This document shows positions 15,146 to 21,092 of a stretch of DNA of 21,092 nt, piece after piece. The stretch lies in the IMG/VR virus record IMGVR_UViG_3300042691_056001, positions 1-21,092 of that record; one strand, 5' to 3'. The notes under the pieces were generated by a model that had not been told where the DNA came from, did not search any database, and saw nothing but the letters and a program-made list of their open reading frames with translations. The translations under genes were made by a program, and so were the position numbers. This DNA comes from a virus. Each line of letters opens with the position of its first letter. Position 1 is the stretch's first letter.

Positions 15146-15940
15146 ATGAATACCATTCGTATGCCTTACCCCTTGCAAAGTCCTGCCAGTACCAACAACG
15201 CGCAAAGCATCAACAAAGTCCGCATCGAGCGGATCGATGGAGACTTCTACATCGAGCATCTTTTGCCAGCCTATGAAATGGCACTGGATGCATCTGGGCG
15301 TGTCATTGACGAAACCGCACAGCCCAGCCTGGCAGGCCATCAAAGCGCCTTCGTCCATACCCTGCGCCAAGCTGACTTGCAGCAGTTGGCTCAGGACCCA
15401 GGCAATGCCTATACCGTCTGGCTCTTTGCTTTGCGACAAGGGCAGAGCGAGCCGGTGTGGATCAACAAGTTCGCACAGACTGCACTTTCCAAAGAAGGGT
15501 TCCGGGAATACTGGAACCAGCAGCCCATGCTGGTCTTGGCCCAGCTTTGGATCCCGCCGCTCGGTCTGGAGCCCTCGCTGGTGCTCATGTGTTCGCCACA
15601 CGCAGACCAGACCGAAGTGACAGGTTTTGAGTTTGAGCACGCTTGGGAAACCAATTCTGTTGCCATGGTCATGGCGTTTCCGCTGTTTCGCATGGCCGAT
15701 GAAGGAGGCGATCCACGGCGCATCCGAATCATGGCGGTCAATGACCAAGGTGAGGCGATCCCGGCGTCCGGGCAGGTGCTCCTGAGCACCACGGCCGGAG
15801 CCTTGAGCAACAGCCGCCCAAGCCTAGAGAAAGGCCAAGCCCTGGTCACACTCTTTGGCGCAGATCCTGGTGCACTGGCCAAGATCAAGTTGGGTTTCAA
15901 GTGGTTCAGTGGCGTCGAAGAGCTGGAGGTGCGGGTGTGA
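15146..15940 (+). CDS. Unknown protein, C-terminal Ig-like domain
   Basis: A 264-residue protein, not recognised. Residues about 1-185 have no known motif; they contain Trp-rich stretches (VWLFALRQG, EPVWINKF, EYWNQQPMLVLAQLW). Residues about 192-264 look like an invasin/Big_1-type Ig domain (AVNDQGEAIPASGQVLLST, then GALSNSRPSLEKGQALVTL). No signal peptide or membrane segment is seen. ATG 15146 follows the Cys-rich fibre stop by 15 bases and its end overlaps the next gene by four bases (GTGA). Its place between the fibre and the enzymes suggests a fibre partner, a fibre chaperone or part of the modification machinery. These are inferences only. Confidence 0.7.
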   Translation: MNTIRMPYPLQSPASTNNAQSINKVRIERIDGDFYIEHLLPAYEMALDASGRVIDETAQPSLAGHQSAFVHTLRQADLQQLAQDPGNAYTVWLFALRQGQSEPVWINKFAQTALSKEGFREYWNQQPMLVLAQLWIPPLGLEPSLVLMCSPHADQTEVTGFEFEHAWETNSVAMVMAFPLFRMADEGGDPRRIRIMAVNDQGEAIPASGQVLLSTTAGALSNSRPSLEKGQALVTLFGADPGALAKIKLGFKWFSGVEELEVRV

Positions 15941-16926
15941 CCCTTGCTGAAAATGTCCGTGTGCGCTTCGTGCAGCGGGTCGATGAGTTCACACAGCCGC
16001 TGGCCGTAGAGGTTCTGGCCGAAGCTGATCGCCTGTCTTGGCGACTGTGGGAGCCATTGGAGATGTTGCGGCCAGAGGGTCCGGTCGGCAAGGTCACCCA
16101 GATGCAGTATCGGGTCCATCCTTCAGGTGCTTCAATGTCAGACCCTGATTCATTGCCGAGGCGGGGCCAGCCCAGTCCCTACACGTTGCCGGTTCGCTCG
16201 GACATGCCCGTCGGGCACACCGAGACCATTGATGGGCAGCCATGGGGCCTCGTCGATGAAATCGCCCTGGATCCACAGGCCATGCGCGCCAAACCACGCA
16301 TGTACGGGCAGCACCTCAGCGACTGGGCCGCGTGGATGTTTGTCCTGTGCATGGACACCTGGCGCTTCATGGCACCCTTTAACCGTCATGTTCTGACCCG
16401 CACCAGCCAGGTAGACAGCGAAGGCTTTACCGGCTTGTCCTTGCCGCTGACCAAGGCACGCCAGAAGCACTTGGTCGCCGGATCTTGCCTGGTGCCTTGG
16501 CATGAACAGCCGCTCAGTGCTCAGATGGTGCTTCGCATCAACGCCTACCCAGGGGGCGCGCTGTGGACCAATTTACCGGTGGATGAGCATGTGCGCTATG
16601 CCAAGACAAGTGATGCACTGCTTGGGCACGCGCACACCATTACCAGTCTGCACGCGCATTTGCCCACATTCAGTGTTCATGTTCCGCCAGTGGTTGGACC
16701 TGATCAGTGGGTCGAGCTCGAAATCCGGGCTTCCGAGCCTGTCGATGCCTGGCTGCATGTGCACGCTGTTTCGGGTTATGTCACGCACCGCCGTGTGCGC
16801 ATGCAAGCAGGTCGCGCCCAAGTTCGGGCACTGGCCTTGGGCTTGCGTGCTGGAGAAAACCTGCACCTTAAATTTGGATTAGGGGCCGTCACCGCACTGG
16901 CCCAAGGAGTGATTCATGTCATTTGA
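15937..16926 (+). CDS. Unknown protein coupled to the fibre and enzyme genes
   Basis: A 329-residue protein, not recognised. Start GTG 15937 is chosen because it overlaps the preceding stop as GTGA and has GGAGG at 15926-15930. The frame is open to 15901, but ATG 15901 would give the unlikely prefix MVQWRRRAGGAG inside the previous gene. Visible features are an Arg/Glu-rich N-terminus, a Trp/Phe segment (WAAWMFVLCMDTWRFMAPFN near 145-165), a SLHAHLPTFSVHVPP stretch and a final beta-rich region (about 235-325) with alternating hydrophobics. No catalytic motif or membrane segment is seen. Its 3' end overlaps the first oxygenase-like gene by 11 bases. It probably belongs to the fibre-modification group. 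Confidence 0.7.
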   Translation: MTLAENVRVRFVQRVDEFTQPLAVEVLAEADRLSWRLWEPLEMLRPEGPVGKVTQMQYRVHPSGASMSDPDSLPRRGQPSPYTLPVRSDMPVGHTETIDGQPWGLVDEIALDPQAMRAKPRMYGQHLSDWAAWMFVLCMDTWRFMAPFNRHVLTRTSQVDSEGFTGLSLPLTKARQKHLVAGSCLVPWHEQPLSAQMVLRINAYPGGALWTNLPVDEHVRYAKTSDALLGHAHTITSLHAHLPTFSVHVPPVVGPDQWVELEIRASEPVDAWLHVHAVSGYVTHRRVRMQAGRAQVRALALGLRAGENLHLKFGLGAVTALAQGVIHVI

Positions 16927-17635
16927 CACATCAGCGCACGCCCCACCACCCATCATGGCGGTGGCCACACAAGCCAGCCCGCACCCGGCCTCATCGGCCT
17001 TCGCCTCAGAAAACCACCCAACGCAATCCCAGCGTTGGGTTTTTTCTTTGTGGCCCAGCACCGTGCATGTTCAGCCGTCGGGCTTGTCACCCCTGCTGCT
17101 TGAGCGGTTGGCGCAAGCCGTCCTGCGGGAGGACGTCCACCACCGCTGGGGCCCCGAGGCCTGGCAGTGCCGCAGCCACGACTTGCTGCAGGCAGGCATA
17201 TCTCCGGCAGATGGTCTTGGTGACATGCTGGCGGGGGTCCGCGCGCACCTGCAATCCATCTGGGGCACATACCGCTATCGGCTGAGCGCCCACATCATGC
17301 GATGCCAGCCAGGATTCCATGTGGCAGAGCACGTTGCCAGCGCACGCGCTGGACTCAACACGGTGTTGTTTTTGCAAGGCGACTACGCCCTGACCGACAG
17401 CCCCAACGTTCGAACGTCCGGCTGCATGGTCATTGGCAATCCCGCCAAACGCGTCAATGAAAGTCTACTGCCCTGGGAGACGCCGGTGCATTTCCCGATC
17501 ACCCCGCAGCCTGGCCTGCTGGTGACCATGCCGCTGTGCACACCGCACGGTTACTTTCCGCTGCGCACCCAGTCGTGCGACACCTTGGCCATTGAGTTTC
17601 ACTCGGTGGCCGAACCGGAGGCTGATCATGCTTGA
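16916..17635 (+). CDS. Divergent 2OG-Fe(II)-oxygenase-like protein
   Basis: A 239-residue protein starting at ATG 16916, which has AAGGAG at 16904-16909, six bases upstream. Residues about 1-45 look unstructured and run over an intrinsic terminator (17017-17045). Residues about 115-230 fit a jelly-roll oxygenase pattern: RCQPGFHVAEH, a strand TVLFLQGDYA, GCMVIGNP, the PQPGLLVTMP turn, TPHGYFPL and a final DTLAIEFHS strand. Candidate iron ligands are H135 or H139 and H211. A clean HxD motif is absent, since the reading is H139-V-A141, so the site may be degenerate, may use other ligands or may have a different activity. The next gene starts eight bases before its stop. Fold assignment is uncertain. 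Confidence 0.55.
   Translation: MSFDTSAHAPPPIMAVATQASPHPASSAFASENHPTQSQRWVFSLWPSTVHVQPSGLSPLLLERLAQAVLREDVHHRWGPEAWQCRSHDLLQAGISPADGLGDMLAGVRAHLQSIWGTYRYRLSAHIMRCQPGFHVAEHVASARAGLNTVLFLQGDYALTDSPNVRTSGCMVIGNPAKRVNESLLPWETPVHFPITPQPGLLVTMPLCTPHGYFPLRTQSCDTLAIEFHSVAEPEADHA
17017..17045 (+). terminator. Intrinsic terminator inside an open reading frame
   Basis: Perfect 8-base stem cccaacgc (17017-17024) pairs with gcgttggg (17032-17039), with a 7-base loop and six T (17040-17045). It lies about 100 bases into the 16916 gene, whose frame reads through it as PTQSQRWVFSL. A strong, correctly oriented terminator inside a coding region is unexpected. It could act as an attenuator relieved by translation, or mark the old end of the tail operon before an enzyme cassette was joined on. 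No terminator assay or promoter is visible to decide. Confidence 0.8.
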
Positions 17636-18236
17636 TCTGCGCAGCCCGGTTTCATTTGCCGATGGTGTTTTGGATCAGTCGACCTCTCAGGCGCTCATCG
17701 ATTGGCTGCAGCACCTGCAGTACCGCTACTACCGCATCACCAACAAAAACGAGCCAGAGCCATTCCCGATCTGGCACCGTGAGCTGATGGGGCGGGATTG
17801 GCCCATCAACCAAGCCTCTGACTACAGCTGCACGCCGCAATTCCTACAGGACGAATCGAGCGTGCTGCCCCATGTCTGGGTGTCCTGCATGCGCGCACTG
17901 AAGTTACCCGTCATGACCCAGTGCCATGGCGTGTACGCCAATGCCAACACCCATGGCAACGAGGGCAATGTCCACATCGACAGCCAGCATCCACTGGACA
18001 GAACCCTTTTGATTTACGGCGTGCGGCAATGGCAAGCGGGGTGGGGCGGGGAGACAGTGTTCTACGACCAGGACGACCGCTTGCTCGGCTCTGTCATGCC
18101 CGCGCCTGCTCGGGCGGTGTTCTTTGCCGGGCACATCCGCCATGGCGTCAACCCCATCTCCCGCGCCTGCCGCGATCTGCGGCCAGTGCTGGTGTTCAAA
18201 ACGCGGCTTCAGGAGCCGCAAAAGGTCCTCTCATGA
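17628..18236 (+). CDS. 2OG-Fe(II) oxygenase (prolyl-4-hydroxylase-like fold)
   Basis: A 202-residue enzyme with the full iron and 2-oxoglutarate site of the jelly-roll dioxygenases. The HxD pair is H116-I-D118 in NVHIDSQ, the distal histidine is H172 in GHIRHGVNP and the cosubstrate-binding Arg is R182 or R185 in CRDLRPVLVFK. The strand pattern TLLIYG, WGGETVFYDQDD, then PAPARAVFF is typical of P4H-like oxygenases, which hydroxylate side chains using O2, Fe(II) and 2-oxoglutarate. ATG 17628 is chosen over an upstream ATG at 17592 because it has GGAGG at 17617-17621. Its stop overlaps the radical SAM start by four bases. The substrate is unknown; Asn, Asp, Pro or Lys in the fibre are candidates. 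Confidence 0.88.
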   Translation: MLDLRSPVSFADGVLDQSTSQALIDWLQHLQYRYYRITNKNEPEPFPIWHRELMGRDWPINQASDYSCTPQFLQDESSVLPHVWVSCMRALKLPVMTQCHGVYANANTHGNEGNVHIDSQHPLDRTLLIYGVRQWQAGWGGETVFYDQDDRLLGSVMPAPARAVFFAGHIRHGVNPISRACRDLRPVLVFKTRLQEPQKVLS

Positions 18237-19591
18237 AATTTGAAATTCATGCCTTGCACAAGGACGGTCATCAAGTCTTGCTTCACTACGACAACCAGCT
18301 GTCTGAGCTGACTTGGCAGAACGGCACGCCCGTGCTGCCTGTTCAACCTGGAACGTTTCGCGATGCCACGGTGGTTTCGGTCAACCAGCCTGGTCGCAAG
18401 GGGAATGTCCGCGTTCTCAAAATCAGCCTGGGTCTGTCCTGCAACTACGAATGCAGCTACTGCAACCAGCGCTTTGTGCCGCATGCGGATGCCAGCCATC
18501 CCGATGACATTGAGCCTTTCATCGGTCAACTGACGGACGCGCTGATTGAACCCCCAGAGCGCATCGAGTTCTGGGGCGGTGAGCCATTGGTCTATTGGAA
18601 GACGCTCAAACCGCTGGCTGAGCGCCTACGTGGCCTGTATCCACATGCCCAGTTCAGCTTGATCACCAACGGCAGCTTGCTCGATGCGCAAAAGATCGAG
18701 TGGATCGACCAGATGGGGTTCTCTGTGGGCTTGTCTCATGACGGCCCTGGCCAGTCCAGCAGAGGCCCAGATCCGCTCAGTGATCCTGAGCGGCACGCTG
18801 CCATCATGTCGCTCTATACCCGGCTTCATCCTCAAGGGCGCATCAGCATCAATGCCATGGTGCATGCGGGCAATCAGAGCCGCGCACAGATTCAGGCCTG
18901 GCTGCAGCAACGGTTTGGCCAGGATGTGCGCATCGGGGAGGGGGCTTTCATTGACCCCTATGACGAGGGTGGCTTGGCCGCAACCCTGCCAACCCCTCAG
19001 GACCATTTTCGCTTCAGGGCCCAGGCCTACAAAGAGCTACGGTTGGGTTTGGTTTCTCGCATGTCGGTTGCTCAGCAGCGCATCATGGATTTCGTGCAGT
19101 CCATCCGGACCGCGCGTCCGGCCTCCTCCTTGGGGCAAAAGTGCGGCATGGACCAGGCCAGCCATCTGGCCGTAGACCTGCACGGCAATGTGCTCACCTG
19201 CCAAAACGTGAGTGCTGCGGCTGTCTCTCCCAACGGACAGCCGCACAAGATCGGTCACCTCTCTGACTTGGCCAACGTACAAATGCGGACGTCTACCCAC
19301 TGGAGCCAAAGAGCCGACTGCCCCAGCTGTCCAGTCTTGCAGCTGTGCAAAGGCTCGTGCATGTTCCTGGATGGGCCGCTTTGGGAGGCCGGTTGTGGCG
19401 CAGCGTTTTCGGACAATGTGCCCTTTCTGGCCGCCGCCATCGAATACCTGACCGGCTGCATCCCGTACTACATCGACGGTGACTTCAGACAAGACCGAAA
19501 AGACATTTTTGGGCAAATCCACCGAGTGCCCCAGCAGCCCCGCAAACGCGTGATTCCCATCTTGGCGCACGACACATCTGTCGCCGCCTGA
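18233..19591 (+). CDS. Radical SAM/SPASM peptide-modifying enzyme
   Basis: A 452-residue enzyme. The radical SAM domain has C70-x3-C74-x2-C77 (SCNYECSYCNQ) for the S-adenosylmethionine-binding [4Fe-4S] cluster, then GGEP at 115-118 and TNGS at 145-148. The C-terminal SPASM region has C304-x13-G-x4-C323, then C363-x2-C366-x5-C372-x3-C376 and C388, the full set that binds two auxiliary clusters. Such enzymes mature peptides and proteins, for example sactipeptides, PQQ precursor or sulfatases. The first 60 residues are a separate small beta-rich region. ATG 18233 is preferred over the long open frame from 17921 because it forms ATGA with the previous stop and has AAAGG at 18221-18225. A terminator follows at 19618-19648. 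The substrate is inferred. Confidence 0.93.
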   Translation: MKFEIHALHKDGHQVLLHYDNQLSELTWQNGTPVLPVQPGTFRDATVVSVNQPGRKGNVRVLKISLGLSCNYECSYCNQRFVPHADASHPDDIEPFIGQLTDALIEPPERIEFWGGEPLVYWKTLKPLAERLRGLYPHAQFSLITNGSLLDAQKIEWIDQMGFSVGLSHDGPGQSSRGPDPLSDPERHAAIMSLYTRLHPQGRISINAMVHAGNQSRAQIQAWLQQRFGQDVRIGEGAFIDPYDEGGLAATLPTPQDHFRFRAQAYKELRLGLVSRMSVAQQRIMDFVQSIRTARPASSLGQKCGMDQASHLAVDLHGNVLTCQNVSAAAVSPNGQPHKIGHLSDLANVQMRTSTHWSQRADCPSCPVLQLCKGSCMFLDGPLWEAGCGAAFSDNVPFLAAAIEYLTGCIPYYIDGDFRQDRKDIFGQIHRVPQQPRKRVIPILAHDTSVAA

Positions 19592-19617
19592 TTCAACATC
19601 CATCCAACCCAACATTC

Positions 19618-19648
19618 GCCCGCCTGACCTGGTCAGTGCGGGCTTTTT
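19618..19648 (+). terminator. Intrinsic terminator after the radical SAM gene
   Basis: Stem gcccgc (19618-19623) pairs with gcgggc (19638-19643), with an inner stem ctgac (19624-19628) and gtcag (19632-19636), one bulged T and a 3-base loop, followed by five T (19644-19648). It ends the fibre/enzyme operon and separates it from the lysis genes, which start at 19664. With the terminator at 17017-17045 it brackets the enzyme block. Confidence 0.88.
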
Positions 19649-19663
19649 ACTTTGGAGACTCGT

Positions 19664-20047
19664 ATGCCTGAACCGACAAGCTCTGGCGTGGCAGGAGCGG
19701 CCGCTGCTTACAAGGCCTTTGGGGGTACTGCTGCGGCGGTGGCCAGTGGTGCCACGCTGGCCGCCGTGGTGGTAATGCTCATGACGCCGCCGCGCGACAA
19801 ACGTGAATGGGCCGTGGGGCTCATCAGCACCGTGGTCTCCAGCATTGGAGGTGGAGCGATGACTGTTGAGTATTTGCAGTTGCACCACTGGGCGTTTTCT
19901 ACCGTGGGTCTGTGTGCCTTGGGTGGGCTCATGTTCGCCTGCGGATTGCCCGGATGGGCCATGGTTCGCTGGGTGTTCAACTTCATTGGACAGCGTCGAG
20001 ACGCCTCCATTGACGAAGTGGCCAAGGATGTGAAGGAGATGCTGTGA
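19664..20047 (+). CDS. Putative holin, three membrane segments
   Basis: A 127-residue protein with three hydrophobic segments at about 20-41 (GTAAAVASGATLAAVVVML), 48-70 and 77-105. A short polar N-terminus (MPEPTSSG) and a charged C-terminus (GQRRDASIDEVAKDV) flank them. That layout, with the lysozyme-type gene right after it, points to a class I-like holin that makes holes in the inner membrane at a set time. The start is ATG 19664 with GGAG at 19654-19657. Its stop overlaps the endolysin start (GTGA), a common lysis-cassette arrangement. The family is not named with certainty, and the membrane topology is read by eye. Confidence 0.75.
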   Translation: MPEPTSSGVAGAAAAYKAFGGTAAAVASGATLAAVVVMLMTPPRDKREWAVGLISTVVSSIGGGAMTVEYLQLHHWAFSTVGLCALGGLMFACGLPGWAMVRWVFNFIGQRRDASIDEVAKDVKEML

Positions 20048-20514
20048 ACCCAACTGAATTCATCATGCGCCTGACGAAACCGGCGGTGGAGTCACAGCGC
20101 ACGTCTGGTGTACCCGCAAGTATCACGATCGCGCAGGCGGCGTTGGAGTCCGCCTGGGGTGATTCGGGCCTTGCAAAGGCCGGGAACAACCTCTTTGGCA
20201 TCAAGGCCGACAGCCGCTGGCGTGGCGAGACCCTCACCATGAATACACGTGAGTTCATCAAGGGGCAATGGCTTGTTGTGCCAGCCAAGTGGCGAAAGTA
20301 CGGCAGCTGGCAGGCCAGCATTGATGACCATGCCGCATTCCTCAGAGGCAATCCGCGCTATCGGCCATGCTTTCTGTGTCAGACCACGGAGGCATTTGCA
20401 CGTGCATTGCTCACAGCTGGGTATGCAACTGATCCTGGCTATGCCGATAAGTTGATCAACATGATCGACAAATACCAGCTCGCAATGCTGGATACGCCGT
20501 CGGAGGCCGCATGA
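20044..20514 (+). CDS. Endolysin, N-acetylglucosaminidase (GH73-like)
   Basis: A 156-residue protein with the glucosaminidase pattern TIAQAALESAWGDSGLA, in which Glu35 is the likely catalytic acid, followed by the GNNLFGIKA motif at 47-55 and a SWQASIDDHAAFLRGN segment. GH73-type enzymes cut the glycan strand of peptidoglycan. No signal peptide is seen, so export through the holin is expected. The start is GTG 20044, with AAGGAG at 20033-20038, overlapping the holin stop. Two cysteines (about 109 and 112) lie in a CFLC motif. The next gene overlaps its stop by four bases. The catalytic role rests on motif comparison only. Confidence 0.85.
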   Translation: MNPTEFIMRLTKPAVESQRTSGVPASITIAQAALESAWGDSGLAKAGNNLFGIKADSRWRGETLTMNTREFIKGQWLVVPAKWRKYGSWQASIDDHAAFLRGNPRYRPCFLCQTTEAFARALLTAGYATDPGYADKLINMIDKYQLAMLDTPSEAA

Positions 20515-21092
20515 GTACCTGGCTAATGCCCTGGCTCAGCGCCTTACCCCTGCGATGGATCATCTCAAGCCTATTGGCTGCGGGCCTGTTTTTGGCCGGC
20601 TACCGGCTGGGGCAGCAGGGCGTCCAACAGGCCTGGGAGGCTGAGCGCATGCAGCAGCAAACCGCCGCCTTGGCGCAATCCCTGCAGGTGGCCCAGGTTC
20701 AAACCCAACAAGAACAGATCAACCAGCGCATCAGCACCGATCATGACACCCGAAAAAACCAACTTCAGCACCTGTGGCGGCCCCAAAAATCGCCCATTTC
20801 GCCCATCTCGCAGGTTCCTGCTCCGCATGGGGCTAATGACCAGCGCACTGACGCTGAGCGCTTGCGCAAGTCAGCCTCCAGCCCCGACAGTCCCAGCACC
20901 GTGTCCGCCCATGCCGAGCCTGCCACCGGTGCTGATGCTGCCGCCTCCCACGCTGTATCTGATCCCGCCAGCGCTCAGATCCCCGTGACTTGTGAGCAAT
21001 TGGCCAGCGACGCCGCGCAGGCCACGCTCATGGTCTTGACTTTCCAGCGCTGGTTTGCGGAACAAGCCAGAGCCCTGGAGCAGAGCCGGTAG
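20511..21092 (+). CDS. Rz: Inner-membrane spanin (Rz-like)
   Basis: A 193-residue protein with one N-terminal membrane segment (about 13-31, WIISSLLAAGLFLAGY) and a Gln-rich coiled coil (about 35-75, LGQQGVQQAWEAERMQQQTA), the usual build of i-spanins, which tie the inner membrane to an outer-membrane partner and disrupt the outer membrane at lysis. It starts ATG 20511, overlapping the endolysin stop (ATGA), and ends at the right edge of the window. The middle (about 90-150) is Ser/Pro/Ala-rich, which is where another frame encodes the outer spanin. The C-terminus has TCEQLASDAAQATL. Function is by analogy to lambda Rz; sequence identity to it is not claimed. Confidence 0.85.
   Translation: MSTWLMPWLSALPLRWIISSLLAAGLFLAGYRLGQQGVQQAWEAERMQQQTAALAQSLQVAQVQTQQEQINQRISTDHDTRKNQLQHLWRPQKSPISPISQVPAPHGANDQRTDAERLRKSASSPDSPSTVSAHAEPATGADAAASHAVSDPASAQIPVTCEQLASDAAQATLMVLTFQRWFAEQARALEQSR
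20743..20988 (+). CDS. Rz1: Outer-membrane spanin lipoprotein (Rz1-like), embedded in Rz
   Basis: An 81-codon frame wholly inside the spanin gene in the +1 frame. It has a basic n-region (RRFLLRMG), a hydrophobic core (LMTSALTLSAC) and the lipobox L38-S39-A40-C41, followed by a Pro-rich mature part (SQPPAPTVPAPCPPMPSLPP). This is the signature of lambda-type Rz1, which is cleaved by signal peptidase II, lipidated, and paired with Rz across the periplasm. The start ATG 20743 gives a long signal region; a later start (ATG 20827 or 20836) would leave only a 9-12 residue signal. The mature protein would be about 41 residues. The embedded arrangement makes both reading frames constrained. Confidence 0.85.
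   Translation: MTPEKTNFSTCGGPKNRPFRPSRRFLLRMGLMTSALTLSACASQPPAPTVPAPCPPMPSLPPVLMLPPPTLYLIPPALRSP

Noticed and set aside
15901-15936. ATG 15901 as start of the 329-residue gene
   Set aside because: It lies deep in the previous gene, gives an Arg-rich prefix from the wrong frame and lacks a ribosome site; GTG 15937 has GGAGG and a GTGA overlap.
17048-17065. TTG 17048 or GTG 17063 as start of the first oxygenase-like gene, just past the terminator
   Set aside because: Neither has a ribosome site, whereas ATG 16916 has AAGGAG at ideal spacing. They stay possible if transcription starts after the terminator, so the choice is not final.
17592-17627. ATG 17592 as start of the second oxygenase
   Set aside because: It lies inside the previous gene without a ribosome site; ATG 17628 has GGAGG six bases upstream and starts the recognisable protein.
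17921-18232. A 104-residue N-terminal extension of the radical SAM gene
   Set aside because: It is a shadow of the oxygenase gene in another frame; the true start at 18233 has a ribosome site and a stop/start overlap.

Overview
The window is a stretch of tailed-phage genome, most likely a prophage, that runs from the 3' end of the major capsid gene to the end of the lysis cassette. All supported genes are on the + strand and packed tightly, mostly with overlaps or gaps under 40 bases. High GC, GC-ending codons and the types of proteins present suggest a betaproteobacterial host of the Burkholderiales/Comamonadaceae kind. That is an inference from composition and family resemblance, not a search result. 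No integrase, terminase, portal, att site, tRNA, rRNA or CRISPR is visible. The only sizeable non-coding stretch is 12199-12337 (139 bases), which holds a strong intrinsic terminator.

Layout. 1-2553 is the head end and head-tail joining module: HK97-fold capsid C-terminus, an unrecognised small protein, gp6-like connector, head-closure protein, HK97 gp10-like protein and a DUF3168 tail terminator. 2570-12198 is a lambda-type siphophage tail module: tail tube, chaperones G and G-T (joined by a programmed -1 frameshift at A AAA AAC), tape measure, then M, L, K, I and J homologues at the tail tip. A terminator follows J. 12338-16926 holds receptor-side genes: a small tail protein, a fibre with an 18-residue repeat array, a fibre ending in six cysteines, and two unrecognised proteins. 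16916-19591 holds three enzyme genes: a divergent 2OG-Fe(II)-oxygenase-like protein, a clear 2OG-Fe(II) oxygenase and a radical SAM/SPASM protein. 19664-21092 is lysis: holin, glucosaminidase endolysin, inner-membrane spanin and an embedded outer-membrane spanin.

The most interesting part is 14183-19591. A tail fibre with a C-terminal CxCxCxCCxC motif is followed by two unknown genes, two oxygenase-fold proteins and a SPASM-type radical SAM enzyme with every expected cluster cysteine. From 15146 onward the genes overlap and each start but the first has a good ribosome binding site or stop/start overlap, so they look translationally coupled. Radical SAM/SPASM enzymes typically modify peptides, often at cysteine, and 2OG oxygenases hydroxylate side chains including Asn and Asp. 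The arrangement therefore suggests a phage system that post-translationally modifies its own fibre tip, in the manner of RiPP maturation. This is inference, since nothing in the sequence proves the substrate. Intrinsic terminators lie inside the first enzyme gene (17017-17045) and after the last (19618-19648), so the enzyme block looks like an inserted, separately controlled cassette.
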